DNA from: Gentiana macrophylla
Lineage: Eukaryota > Streptophyta > Magnoliopsida > Gentianales > Gentianaceae
Direction of reading: 5' to 3'
DNA length: 64,000 bases
NCBI GenBank assembly: GCA_026214975.1
Contig: JAOBSW010000724.1
Span: 1 to 64,000 of the forward strand
The first letter of the stretch is position 1. The number at the start of each line of letters is the position of its first letter. Below, piece by piece: positions 22,050 to 32,842 of the stretch. Below the pieces are notes generated by a model. It saw only the letters and a program-made list of their open reading frames with translations, was not told the origin of the DNA and searched no databases. The translations under genes and the position numbers were made by a program.

Positions 22050-25049
22050 GCAAAAGTCATTGAAGTCGGCATGGTCTCATTTGCCCTAGGTTCTCCAAAG
22101 TGCTTCTCAAGTCTCTCCCCCCAGCTTGTGTAATCGTGAGTCGACAAACTTGAGACTCTTGTAGAGACTCCACTTTGCTCTGTTTGTCCATTCTTCCCGT
22201 AGGGTTGAAGAATTTTGCCATATAGTTGAAGTCTTTTTGTTGTTCAATTGGCAAGTCTTAGTCCTTTTTCTTTGAAAGTGGTATGCATTTGAACTTGGTT
22301 TCTTTGTTGGATTGTTTTAGAAGTGCAAACTCTCTTTTGACATCATTGTAGAGTTTGGCCATATCGGTTCTCATCCTTTCATCACGATAGCTTAGCCAAT
22401 CAGCCCGTACTTCATCTTGTGACAAATGAGGATAAAGTCCTTCTGTACTACGAAAAATTCTCTTACGTGGTCGTACATACGCCGTAATACGCTTTGCTTT
22501 TGTGACGGTATCGTTACGTGCCTTACCAAGTGTATCTGGAGGCTGCTGCTACCTCTGTTGGTGTTTCCTCACGGTGCTAAGTGCGTGTTGACTTGCTGCG
22601 ATCCTCTTTGCTGGCTAGATCCAGGTCTTTGTTGATTGCCGGATCTATCTCTGTCATCATCTCTTCTTTGCATAGGATGAGGAAATCCAATGCAGGGTTC
22701 GTTTAGGGCTTTTTCTCTTTCTTCTCTAGCCTCCTTTCTTTGTTCCTCTGCTTTATTTACGATTTACGATTTCTCTGTCCCTTGCTCTCATTTGCTCTTG
22801 ATGAAGTTTGGGGTCTAATAGTTGATCCTTGAGGCTTATCTTGATTTTCCCCCTTTTTGGCGGCATCGTCCCTCTCTTTGGAGTAAGATCTTTGTTTGTT
22901 GCCCTCTGCCGTTCGATTAGAAGTCCGAGCTTTGATTCGATGGATGTGAATACATTATCATGACTAGTCGGTTTCTCGGTGACAACTGCGAGAATCTTGT
23001 TCCAAATGCTGCTTTGCCATGGAGTCATTTCACGAGAAATGTGTTGCACTGAGACACTGCAAGATTGTTTGTTATGTTAATATTGAGTTGTCTCATCAAG
23101 TCTCCTTGGCGTTGAACAACAATGTTACGTGCCTCGATGTATTCGGCAATGGCCTCAAATTTTCGCACAATGGAGTAGCTTTTGTCATTGAATGCCGAGG
23201 TCATGGATCTAAGATGCATGGCTTCACTGCTCTAGTTCTTACGCCTTGGTGAGATCTGCTTTGCTTTTCAAAGGTTTCATTTGAGATACGGTGGCGGCTA
23301 GGAGAGTTTGTGCCGTATGTCGGTGAGTTCTGCGTCACATTTGTTGTCCTCTGTCTTGGTCTTTGAGTCACATCTCCATGGACATCCAAGTCTTCAAGAA
23401 TTTGTGTAGATGTGTATCTTTGGTGTGGCAAGTGCTTTATTCCCCCTTGCTCTGTCTTCTTTGAGGATTGTCTTATTGGAGGAGTGGCGGTGATTGAGCG
23501 ATGTCCACTATATTTATCTTTGTCGGCGGAGTTGCGGCGAGATAGTGGTTAGTGGTTGCCTTGGGTAGTGTTGTTGACTTGTGGGATCGTGCGTGGAGGT
23601 GTAGGAAGGTGCTTAGAAGAATGTCATCATCAATTGCATCCGGTGTAGGAGTAACCTCTTCTCCTTGTTTGTCATGATAATCAGCATGATGGTCATCATT
23701 ATCATTGTCATCCTGATCATCTCCATCATTTTGATCAGTGTTATCATCATCATCTCTACCATCTTCAGAGTCATCATTGTGGCTGTTAGAGATCTGGGGC
23801 AGTTTTGTGTTTGTTGCATCTACCATGTCCTAGAGAGGAGATTCATCAAGTACACCAACCAGAGTGGTGATTCTCAGAAAATTAAAGAGCCATGCTTCCT
23901 CAGCAAGCATGCGTTCTGCATCTCGAATCTGATTTCTGGAATCGCCTTCTTTCCATTCAAGATATTCTGCAATTCGATCATCAATAACGTTTGCAGACAA
24001 TTGTGCAGGTTCTTCTGGAGATTTCTCATCATCTCCAGTGTCTCCTGTGACCTCCTCATTTAGAGATTGTTCATCCTCACTTTCATTTTCTTCTCCATGT
24101 TGTTCTGCCTGAACATCAGAGTCCTCTTCTTCTTCATCGATTAATTTTCCAAAGGCTGTCTTGTCCAAATTGCGTTGAACCTTTTGTTTCTTTCTTTGAC
24201 CGGAGGGATGAGTTGTTGTTTTCTTTCTCTTCCCTCCTCCGGCTTTTTTTCTTTGTTTAACATAGGTAAACATGACCTTGGACTCATGCAATTTGTGAAG
24301 TTGTACACTTGAGGACTTTAAGGCATTGCATCGAGATAGTATAATTGAATCCCATCGACTTTTTCACCCAATTGTCCTTTCTTCATCTTTCCTTACATTT
24401 GTCCACTTTTCGGCGCTTTTACTTCATCTTGGATTTGTTCTTTGATTCTTAAAAAAGTATTTTGCCCAATTGAACTACAGATTGTTGTAGATGATTCCCA
24501 TTAGCGCGCATTCGATTTACTGTCATAGCATTATTTGCTCTCAGCTTTCCTTCAATGCTTTTGCCAATTAGGGCACTGAATGGTTTCTTTAAAGCGGATC
24601 TAAGACAATTGACCTTCTTAGATCCTGGGTTTGCCGTTTTGGCGATTGTCGGCCAGAAATCATCCAAGTTTTGTGGTACCAAGGTCACTTTTGCTTGACC
24701 CTTATTTGATAGTTTAAAATGTTTTCGAATTACCTTTTCTGTAATGACCACTTCTTTGCCATTTACGGATGCAAAAATCTTGTCTACTTCCCACTCGTCA
24801 ACTTCTTCAGCAAGGAGCCCAGGTACGTAATTTGCAGATTTCCAGAAGGAGATGAGATTTTTGTAACAAACTTCGGTTATTGGAGGATTGAGAAAGGTTG
24901 ATAACTTTAGGTTTTGCATCCTCACGCCAATCGTTTTGCTTCTTCATCATTTCCACATAGTTTTAAGTAGTGTTCTTCTTGAAAGAATGATCCGGTGTGT
25001 GTGTCGATTTTTCATACCCGACTTGGGTGTTTGAGGAGGATGAAGCCAT
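22050..25049 (-). pseudogene. COP1 extra ORF region downstream of pol (ORF3)
   Basis: After RNase H the minus strand opens a new frame at 25049 (MASSSSNTQVGYEKS), closed after 29 codons. It is followed by fragments: 24925-24449 (158 codons, including EVCYKNLISFWKSANYVPGL and VNGKEVVITEKVIRKHF), 24291-23830 (K/R-rich then strongly acidic), 23826-23473 (Asp/Asn-rich) and 23219-22753 (Lys/Arg-rich, with an IAEYIEARNIVV helix). The second fragment resembles what plant annotation calls a putative plant transposon protein domain. SIRE-type copia elements often carry such an additional ORF here, sometimes called env-like. No signal peptide or clear membrane segment is visible, so I do not claim an envelope. 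The frame is broken by stops and shifts. Confidence 0.65.
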
Positions 25050-25649
25050 TGTTGGAAGTTAAAGGAATTTTTGAAAGTGAAGTACAAATTTGCAATGGAA
25101 TGTATGATATGCAAGGAGTGTAAAATTCTTTGAAAATCTCTAAGTACCGTTTATATAGGATGATTTGGGTAGTGTGAGCGTGGTTTGAATATGGAAGGAT
25201 TTTATGTCATAATGGCGTGATTTTGTGTATGTAAATCGCGATATTCGAGTGAAGTGGGGAGTGGATTGTGGTAAGTAATGATAGAGCCGGGAATCGAGGC
25301 GTTTGTAATTAAAAAAATAATATAATTACCTCATAATTATAAGTTGATCTCGCGTGTGTAATCATCCACGGAATAATCTTCCATAACTTCCTTATTCTCA
25401 CGTGTAAACAAGTTGATTATGTTCACACTTTAATTTACCCGTGACTCCAATCTTTATTTCGGTGAAGTGCCTTGGTGGCCACTTAGCGGTGTAGGGATTC
25501 TTTCAGCTGAGCCACTTTATTTGTTGTCACAACAATCGGTGAAGTTAACTTCACGAGTACGGTGCCTTAAGCGCTACATCTCTGTAATGGAAAAGGTTTA
25601 AGCGGTGATGAGGTCAACAGCCAATTACTCGGTTAGCGCTCTTTGGTAT

Positions 25650-25904
25650 TTAGTCGATTTCAATCATCCTTAACTCTGTTCTCAACATGCTAAATCTTTC
25701 ATGACTGAGTGGTTTTGTGAAGATGTCAGCCAATTGATCTTCAGTGGATATGTATTTTGGAATGATATCTCCTTTTTCAACATGATCTCTGATAAAATGA
25801 TGTCTCACATCAATGTGTTTTGTTCTTGAATGCAACATTGGATTTTCAGTAATAGATATTGCACTTGTGTTATCACACATGATTGGAATTGTTTTCTCCT
25901 CCAC
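25650..25904 (-). pseudogene. COP1 RNase H C-terminal part
   Basis: An open frame of 84 codons: PIMCDNTSAISITENPMLHS, RTKHIDVRHHFIRDHV, then EDQLADIFTKPLSHERF, all hallmarks of the copia RNase H end. Upstream (25905-26060) the domain is frameshifted. It would degrade the RNA strand during reverse transcription. Confidence 0.93.
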
Positions 25905-26262
25905 TCCATAATCCCTTAGCTGTTGTCTAATCCAAAGTACTTGTGCACAACAAGCTGCACTTTCTTTGCTATATATTACGCCAATTTGTTGATGTAGATA
26001 TGGAGTTTTATTTTTGCTAAACCATGAAACTAGTCTGCTTTGCTAGCATTTGACAAGTTCGGATGTGCTTTTTCTATCTATTTTGCATCAAAGCATAGTC
26101 GAGTGCGAATATGATGTCAACTTGAATCCTCAATCTTTTGGATACCAAATTCTACATTAATAGTGTTTTCAAGTATTTGATTATTCTTTTATTTTGCTAG
26201 AAGATGTGATTCTTTTGGTTGAGCTTGAAATCTTGCACACTACTCCTACTGCAAATGCTATA

Positions 26263-26604
26263 TCAGTCTCTTGCGATTAAGTATAGTAGGGATCCAATGA
26301 TTCCTCTATATATTTTCTGATCAACATCCTTTCCAGTTTCATCTTTTCCAAGAATGACTCTTGCACACATTGGTGTATCTGTAGTTTCATGTTGTGCATG
26401 AGCTTCAAGTTCTGGTGCTTCTTCTGTTGTATTGACTTGTGGCTCATCTTGATTTCCAAAATTGTGATGCAGAATAGTTGCTGGTACAGTTGTATTCATA
26501 TACACTTGTCTTTGTGCTGCTTCTTCTTCTTCTTGTTCTTGAAGACTTTCACCATTTGTATTTGGTTCATCAAAAACTACATGTATTGATTCTTCAATCA
26601 CCAA
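26263..26604 (-). pseudogene. COP1 pol linker fused to RT C-terminus: RT core deleted
   Basis: The 113-codon frame starts in the acidic linker that follows integrase (HVVFDEPNT ... QEQEEEEAAQ) and, without a stop, becomes VDQKIYRGIIGSLLYLIA, which lies after the polymerase core in intact copia elements. All RT catalytic motifs, including the Y/F-x-D-D box, are missing between them. The join lies near 26340-26390. Because the frame stays open, this looks like a genuine deletion. Confidence 0.85.
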
Positions 26605-26699
26605 TGTTCTTTTGTTGAGTACTCACGAATGCCTTCTTTGGTGTGCGAGTATCCCATAAAGATTGCTTCATCGGACCTTTTCATCAAAGGCATGCAACT

Positions 26700-27100
26700 G
26701 ATTCCTGTTCAAAACAAAGCATTTTGATCCAAACATATGCAAATATGACATATTAGGTTTTCTACCATTCCATATTTCATATGGAGTCTTTCCATGACGT
26801 TTGTTGATGATTGATCTGTTTTGTGTATGGCATCTTTGTGTTTCTTTGCTTCAACCCAAAATCTCTTTGGCAAGCATGCTTCTGCAATCATTGTTCTGAC
26901 TGCTTCTTTGAGAGTTTTGTTTCTTCTTTCTGCTACACCATTTTGTTGTGGGGTTCCTGCTGCAGATAATTGATGCATTACTCCATTTTCTTCACAATAG
27001 GTTCTGATAATTTCATTAAGAAATTCGGTGCCTCTATCGATCTGATCTTGATGATTTTGATTCTTTCTCATTTTGGAGTCTTAACAAATGGCGACTTTTT
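26700..27100 (-). pseudogene. COP1 integrase core
   Basis: The open frame 27071-26709 carries DRGTEFLNEIIRTYCEENGV, then HQLSAAGTPQQNGVAERRNK with the catalytic Glu of the D-D-E triad, followed by ACLPKRFWVEA. The Asp of DRGTEF is the second catalytic residue. The first Asp lies upstream in a frameshifted part (27080-27300). The integrase inserts the DNA copy in the host genome. Confidence 0.93.
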
Positions 27101-27479
27101 GAGTGTCTCTTTCTTCTTGTTCATGAAGATGGTCAGGTGTATTTTGAGTAGTCATCCACCACAACTAGGGTGTATTTCTTACCACTTACACTTTACTTGG
27201 TGTATTGGTCCAAGCAGTCCATATGCACAATGGATGTAGAATTCTTGTTGTTGATTGATAGGGTTTTGACTTGAAGGAACTTTTGATTTGTTTCCACTTT
27301 CTGACATGCATCACATAGACTTTCTCTCTTGAATGTGATCTCAGGCAGGCCTTCAACTCACTTGTTCTTTGATAATTTGTTGATGGTCTTGAAATTTAGG
27401 TGGTTTAGTCTTCTATGCCAGATCCATCTAGTTGATTGTTTGTTTTTGACAAACAAACATGTTTCTAACTTTGGTTTGT

Positions 27480-28064
27480 TTTCCAATCCACCACATACAT
27501 GTTATCTTTTCTTCTTCCTGCAAGTACAATTTGTGTTGGTTTGGTTTGTGAATGACTTTGCATCCTTCCTTGTTGAAGTGCACATTGTAGCCTTTGTCAC
27601 AAAATTGGTGATGCTCATTAGATTGAAATTAAGTCCACTTGACATATGCCACATTTTGAATTTTCAGATTGTTCTTGAGCATTGTGCCTTCCTCCTTAAT
27701 CTTGCCAGGGTTTTCTTTGCCTTCAAATGTGACTTTGGGTCCATCAAAAGCTTTAAAGTTTAGGTTCCATCAAAAGCCATCTCTTGTTTCCTGTCATGTG
27801 TCTGGAACATCCACTGTCTATGTACCAGACATCCTACAAAACAAATTAATTAAGTTTAGGTACCCAACACTGTTTGGGTCCATACCTGTTAGCATTCATG
27901 CCTCCTACTCCAAATGTATATCCAAATGATCTTCTTTTTGGATAGTTAAAGTCATCAACTTCATATATATAAGGCATGGCAGAATAGCTTCTAGTATTTT
28001 CTCTGAAGTTATTACGATATTTTTCTCTACTTTTTGGTGCCTTTGCATCCTTCTTCACTTTCAA
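27480..28064 (-). pseudogene. COP1 protease and preceding gag tail
   Basis: 28064-27846 is a basic spacer (REKYRNNFRENTRSYSAMPY) ending in a GPKQCWVP-type motif. Just downstream, near 27785-27830, the minus strand reads VWYIDSGCSRHMTG, the copia protease active site (D-S-G) with the adjacent C and H. A stop separates the two parts. The remainder to 27480 is frameshifted GAG-pre-integrase sequence. Confidence 0.8.
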
Positions 28065-28999
28065 TATGCGTTTGGAAACTGACTTGCTTCATGTGTCAGG
28101 AACATACTAGTTTGATTTTTCTTAAACACATGATACATATTATGGAATGGTTTCTTCTTGTATTTTGGAGGTGCAACATTCAATCATCCTCACGAAGGAT
28201 AAAGTCTTCCTTTACCTTTCGAGAAAGTCCTTGTTTTTGGTTGACTTGATTGATGATTTAGTCGATGTTATACTTGGCTTTGGGTTTTGACTTCACGGTG
28301 CAGGATGAATGGTTGAAACTATGGTGCATCCACTACGAATTTTGGTTCATTGTTAGTCACGAATTGAGTGTGTTGACCATTGTTTTTACTCTCTCATCAT
28401 TTATTATAACCAAGACAGATCTGATCAAAACTTTTTGAGGGTTTGTAAGCTAGTTCATTTGTGATCTTAACTGATAGGAGGATTTTCTCAACTGATCTAT
28501 CAACAACAGATGTATGAACATCTGCTGTTTGTTGATCATTTGAGTAGGTCTCCTTACTAGTTAGTTCGACTTTTGCTTTATCAGATTCTTTCTTTAATCT
28601 TTTATTTTCCTTTCTTAGATCCTTGCATTCCTTTTCCGAATTTCATGATTCATCTCAATTTCATCAAATTTAGTCATGAGATTTTGGACTAGGTCTCTTT
28701 GGATCTAATGGAAGAATAGAAGATTGTGCGATGTTAGATGTGGATGCATTTGATGAAGAGTAAGAGCTAGATGTTACCTCAGTTTCATTTGATTCTTTGG
28801 CCATTAGTCATAGGCTTGTTTTCTCAATGTCTGAGCTATCACCTTCATCTTCATCTAATTCTTTGGTCATGAGGCATAGAAATGCTTTTCATTATCATTT
28901 GTCTTCTTCATCAACATTATACGAGTTATTATCGGATGATTCTTCATTCTTTTCAACTTTGCTAGATTCGGCCTTGAGTGCTTTCTTGCCTTTTCTCTT

Positions 29000-29975
29000 T
29001 TCAGATGCTTTGTATTTCTTCTTCTCATCATCTTTATCATTTTCTTCAGGACAATCAGCCTTGAAGTGACCTTTCTTGTTTTAGTTGAAGCATCTGTATT
29101 CATCATCTTTCTTATTCATGTCTTTGTTTGAGCTTGATCTCTTGTTTGATGATGAGTTTCCTTTGAATGGCTTCCTTTTGCTGAACCTGTCAAAGCGTTT
29201 AACTAATAATGCTACTTGTTCTTTAAGTTCATGTGTCTCTTTGCTGATACAATCGACAAAGTTACTTTGCTGGGGTGCTATCAGTGCAGTGACTTTTTGT
29301 GTCTCTGCCGGAGCACCATCTTCACCGTTCAGTTAGAATTCATGAGCTTTAAGTTGGGACATCAGTGTCAGAGTGTTAGTGTTTGCAAGGTCTGTGGTTT
29401 CTCTGATGACTGATGTTATGATCTTCCATCTTTCAGGTAAGCCTCTCAAGATCTTTAAGCATACTTCTTTCTGGGGGTATGTGTGTCCAAGTATTGCGAT
29501 TCATGATGATGCTTGAGAATCATTGTCCATTTGATCAATGGATTCACCGACCTTCATTTTGAAATTTTGAAATTTCTGTTTTACCTTGAGATAATTTGTT
29601 TTCTTTAACTACTTCAGATCCTTCATTTATCAATGCTAGCTTGTCCCACATCTCCTTTGCTGTTTTGCAATCTTTGATTCACATGAACATGTTGCTATCT
29701 AGAGTCTTCAAAATCATATCTTTTGCAACAAAATCTAGATTTGCTCTTCTCCTGTCATCCTTGGTCCAATATTTCTTGAGTTTATCTATTTCCTTCCCTT
29801 GATCTGCTCCTGTGGATACCACAGTCATGATCATAATTGGTCCATCATTGATTACGTCCAACATCTTCTCATGAGTTGCTGCAAGATGAGACATCATTCT
29901 TATTTTATATTCATCAAAATTATTAACATTGAAAACAGATACTTTTGACATAAAGTTTGAGGAATCCATAAGCAC
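29000..29975 (-). pseudogene. COP1 gag
   Basis: Starts at 29975 (98 open codons: FDEYKIRMMSHLAATHEKML, DVINDGPIMIMT, KKYWTKDDRRRANLDFVAKD), typical of copia gag of the UBN2/DUF4219 type. It then continues with shifts to a CCHC zinc knuckle near 29050-29090, where CF-N-stop-N-KKGHFKADCP is read: the second cysteine codon is a stop (TAA). A Lys/Glu-rich tail (29106-28867) follows. Its antisense gives a serine-rich plus-strand frame that is not a gene. Confidence 0.85.
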
Positions 29976-30094
29976 AAATAATAGATCTATATGTGAATGA
30001 ATAGAAGACTCAGATTTGAAAACTACTTTGAAAATATGTGATCTCCTTGTTACCAGAAATTAGATCTGAATAGGTTCTGATACTAGGAACACTG

Positions 30095-30106
30095 CTCCGA
30101 TACCAA
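30095..30106 (-). other. Primer-binding site of COP1
   Basis: TGGTATCGGAGC on the minus strand, next to the 5' LTR; complementary to tRNA-iMet with one change. Confidence 0.9.
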
Positions 30107-30107
30107 T

Positions 30108-31519
30108 TGTTGGTCCCAGAGAAGGGTAAAACTATAGTCAGAGGGGGGGGGGGGGGTGAATGACTATAGTGGAGTTTCAAAAAAATTTCTTGTGTTTAAA
30201 AGCTTTTGGGCAGCGGATAAGTCCCTTCTTACTATGTTGTTTCAAAGCAGTTTAAACAATCACAGATATAGATTTTAATCTAGGCAATATAAATGAATGC
30301 AGTAAGGTAAATTGCAGAAAGTAAATTGACACAAGGCTTATAGTGGTTCAGGGTGGTGTAATCCCTTAATCCACTCTTCTCCTGTGATGATTGGAGGAAT
30401 TCACTATTGTTTTCACAGATACAATAGTATGATTGTCCTTGACTTTCCAAGCTTCACAATCTACAAGACTATCATTCCTTGGCGCAATGACTTGGTGATT
30501 TAGTCTCTTTCCTTTGCTCATTGAGATCAAATCCTTCAGCAGCTATTACAAACACAACTCCTTCTCAGATGACTTCTGATTCAGTTGCTTTAGTTTATTG
30601 TGAATGAGATTCACAAACTTGATTGATCAATCTCAGTGCTGAATATGGAATTATAGTTCTGATGTTGAGTTGATCTCTAGATAAATCCTTGTAAGTTCAG
30701 AGAGAAGGATTTTCAAATTGACAAAGTATCTGCTTGATTTTCTTTTTCTTATCTTTTTTTTTTCTGTCTGTCAATGCCTTCTATTTATAGTCTTGAATAT
30801 CCTGGATTTGAAATTCCGTCCGTTGGCTATATTTATGAGGGGAATAATCCTTGATTTTATTCTTGATTCCCTCTTAATTATATTCTCATTGATTTTAGTG
30901 ATCGGATATTTCTTCAAATGTATAGCAGAAAATCCGTCCTTGATTGATCCTCTATTGATTGTGCATTAAATGTATGATCCTTTGAATCTTCATCACATTT
31001 CAATTCTGTTCTGATAAGGATTACTTCGCCGTTCTCGAGCGGTCGAGGTGATCCATCGACTTTCGTTTAGATATTCCTTCTTTGTTTTTGCCTTCTCTTT
31101 GCGAAAGTGAGTTTACTCTGCCCGATTCACTTTGTTTCCTTACCACTTGGTTTAAGGAGAATATTTGTACTTCATCGATCATCGATTTGGTTGAGATCGG
31201 TGTACACCATATTTGAACATTAAATTTCATCACTTGAAACATACTTACACTTATCCAAGGTCATCTGAGACTTCTTGGTTATAAGTCAAACCATTAAGTC
31301 TTCAACTTGCTTCTCTGCTTTGGTGCTTGGTGGCTTCACTCTGCCGAATGTCTGTTTTACTTTGCCGTCCTACCAACTAGTACAATACTTGTCCGACTTA
31401 ACTTATACAATGTGTCGGACTACAAGTAAAGACTTATCTGAGAGAATTCTAACTTATTTTAGGCTTCTTTATAACAACTAGTGTGACCATCATCAAAACA
31501 TAATAAAATGTTCCCAGCA
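30108..31519 (-). repeat. 5' LTR of COP1 (1412 bp)
   Basis: TGTTGGTCCCAGAGAAGG ... ATGTTCCCAGCA, aligned end to end with 20371-21762. The longer G-run (30143-30156) and retained CAG/CTG words distinguish it from the other LTR. Confidence 0.93.
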
Positions 31520-32842
31520 GTTATCCTTTTCACACCACAAATACCTATTCTGTAAGGAAAATATATTTTCCCACAAAATAAGAGATAATTCCCAATAAAT
31601 TAATCTCTTAATTTTCCTGTAATTATCAACAAATAGATAATTACTTAATTACACATAAGAGATAATCTAGGAAAATTTCTTCTCCTAATTATCCATATTT
31701 GGGACGCCATTAATTTTGTCATTTTTAATAGAAAATGTCTTTTCTATTTAACATATTATTTACCAAATAAATAATATTACATATTCATTAAATAGACCAA
31801 CTATTTAATTTATTCTCGAGATTCCATAAAATGAGAAAACACTCGCGTGTTAGGAGCCAACCCGGGGACCATGGACCCATAACTAGAAGCTACAATAAAA
31901 TGAACAAAATATTCATCGAACAAAATATTTCTACACAAATTATTAATTCCGGAATTACGCCACCATAAATTCGAAACTGAACTCTATCGATTATAGATAT
32001 AACTTATTCTCAAAACGTCGAGTCGAGTCGATAAGTGGCCATTGATATAATCATTACACATAAACTAACCCTCCATAGACTATCCGTAACGAAGCGGGAT
32101 TATTTCCGTAAACCTTTTTCAATACATCTTGTCCTTATTTACCATTAACCCAGTAGTGATCAATTAGTTCATAACCAATACGAACTCCATGGATCGATCA
32201 GTTTCTAGAATTAACAAATAAGAGGATTGTCTTTCTACTTCCCGCAGGAAGGAATGGATTCCATATCTGTGAGACACGCACTTCTCACTCATTCCAGAAT
32301 AGTGCCAACGTGAAAGTGATTCGGACCGCGCCTCCTAGCGATCCTTAACGAACACATCAAACTCTATCCTGAAACAAGTAGGAGTCTGTAATCACTTCAG
32401 GATTAAGGTTAATACATATATGATCATCCTGTGATTTAATAAGATTTCTCAATCACAGAATTATATGAGAAACTCAGATTAAATCGGTCCAGTCCTATAT
32501 GACTCTCATCATATATAAATGCCCCACTTAGACAACCAATGTCGACGGTCCGGATAATACGGTCACACCATAAAGTGTTTTGGGCGCATTAATCGTGGTT
32601 TAATCAATAGACCCCATACTTTGATTAAGTTCACCACGGACTAACAGTTCAAGTGTAGCACCATAAACTTAATCCTCGCGTGTGACACACACTAAGTTAT
32701 ATGGATAAATTTGATACTACTTGGGGTTTTCAGTAGTGTATTACTTACAAGCACAAAGCAAGTAATAAGATGAGAATAAATCTGTCATTTATTAATTCTA
32801 AAAACAATTACATAAATTGTCTTTCGGGTGCTACTTCCAACA

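Larger units (their letters stand above)
20371..31519 (-). mobile_element. Ty1/copia retrotransposon COP1 (SIRE-like), 11.1 kb
   Basis: Two LTRs (20371-21762 and 30108-31519) are flanked by a perfect 5-bp TSD GTTAT (20366-20370 and 31520-31524). A PBS lies beside the right LTR and a polypurine tract beside the left one, fixing the minus orientation. Order on the minus strand: LTR, PBS, gag, protease, integrase, linker/RT end, RNase H, ORF3 region, PPT, LTR. The integrase-before-RT order makes it copia. The RT core is deleted, so it cannot move by itself. Confidence 0.93.
19943..32842 (-). mobile_element. LTR of element X (about 1.75 kb), split by COP1
   Basis: On the minus strand the LTR starts TGTTGGAAGTAGCACCCGAA at 32842. 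It passes through the COP1 insertion (20371-31519) and ends near GATATCCA at 19943, followed by a primer-like site. A promoter-like CCTATATAAAGAG lies at 20334-20346 (minus), as expected within an LTR. The right edge is followed by TCAAT and then GYP1 LTR sequence, so X apparently inserted in the GYP1 3' LTR. No second LTR of X was found. Confidence 0.6.

Noticed and set aside
23665..24063. Hydrophobic plus-strand ORF rich in Ile/Met/Val, membrane-protein-like
   Set aside because: It is the antisense of an Asp/Asn-rich segment of COP1 ORF3; GAT/AAT triplets read backwards give Ile.
22050..25049. Retroviral-type envelope gene in COP1
   Set aside because: No signal peptide, membrane anchor or cleavage site can be seen; position alone does not support an envelope.
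28797..29069. Serine-rich plus-strand ORF
   Set aside because: Antisense of the Lys/Glu-rich gag tail of COP1.
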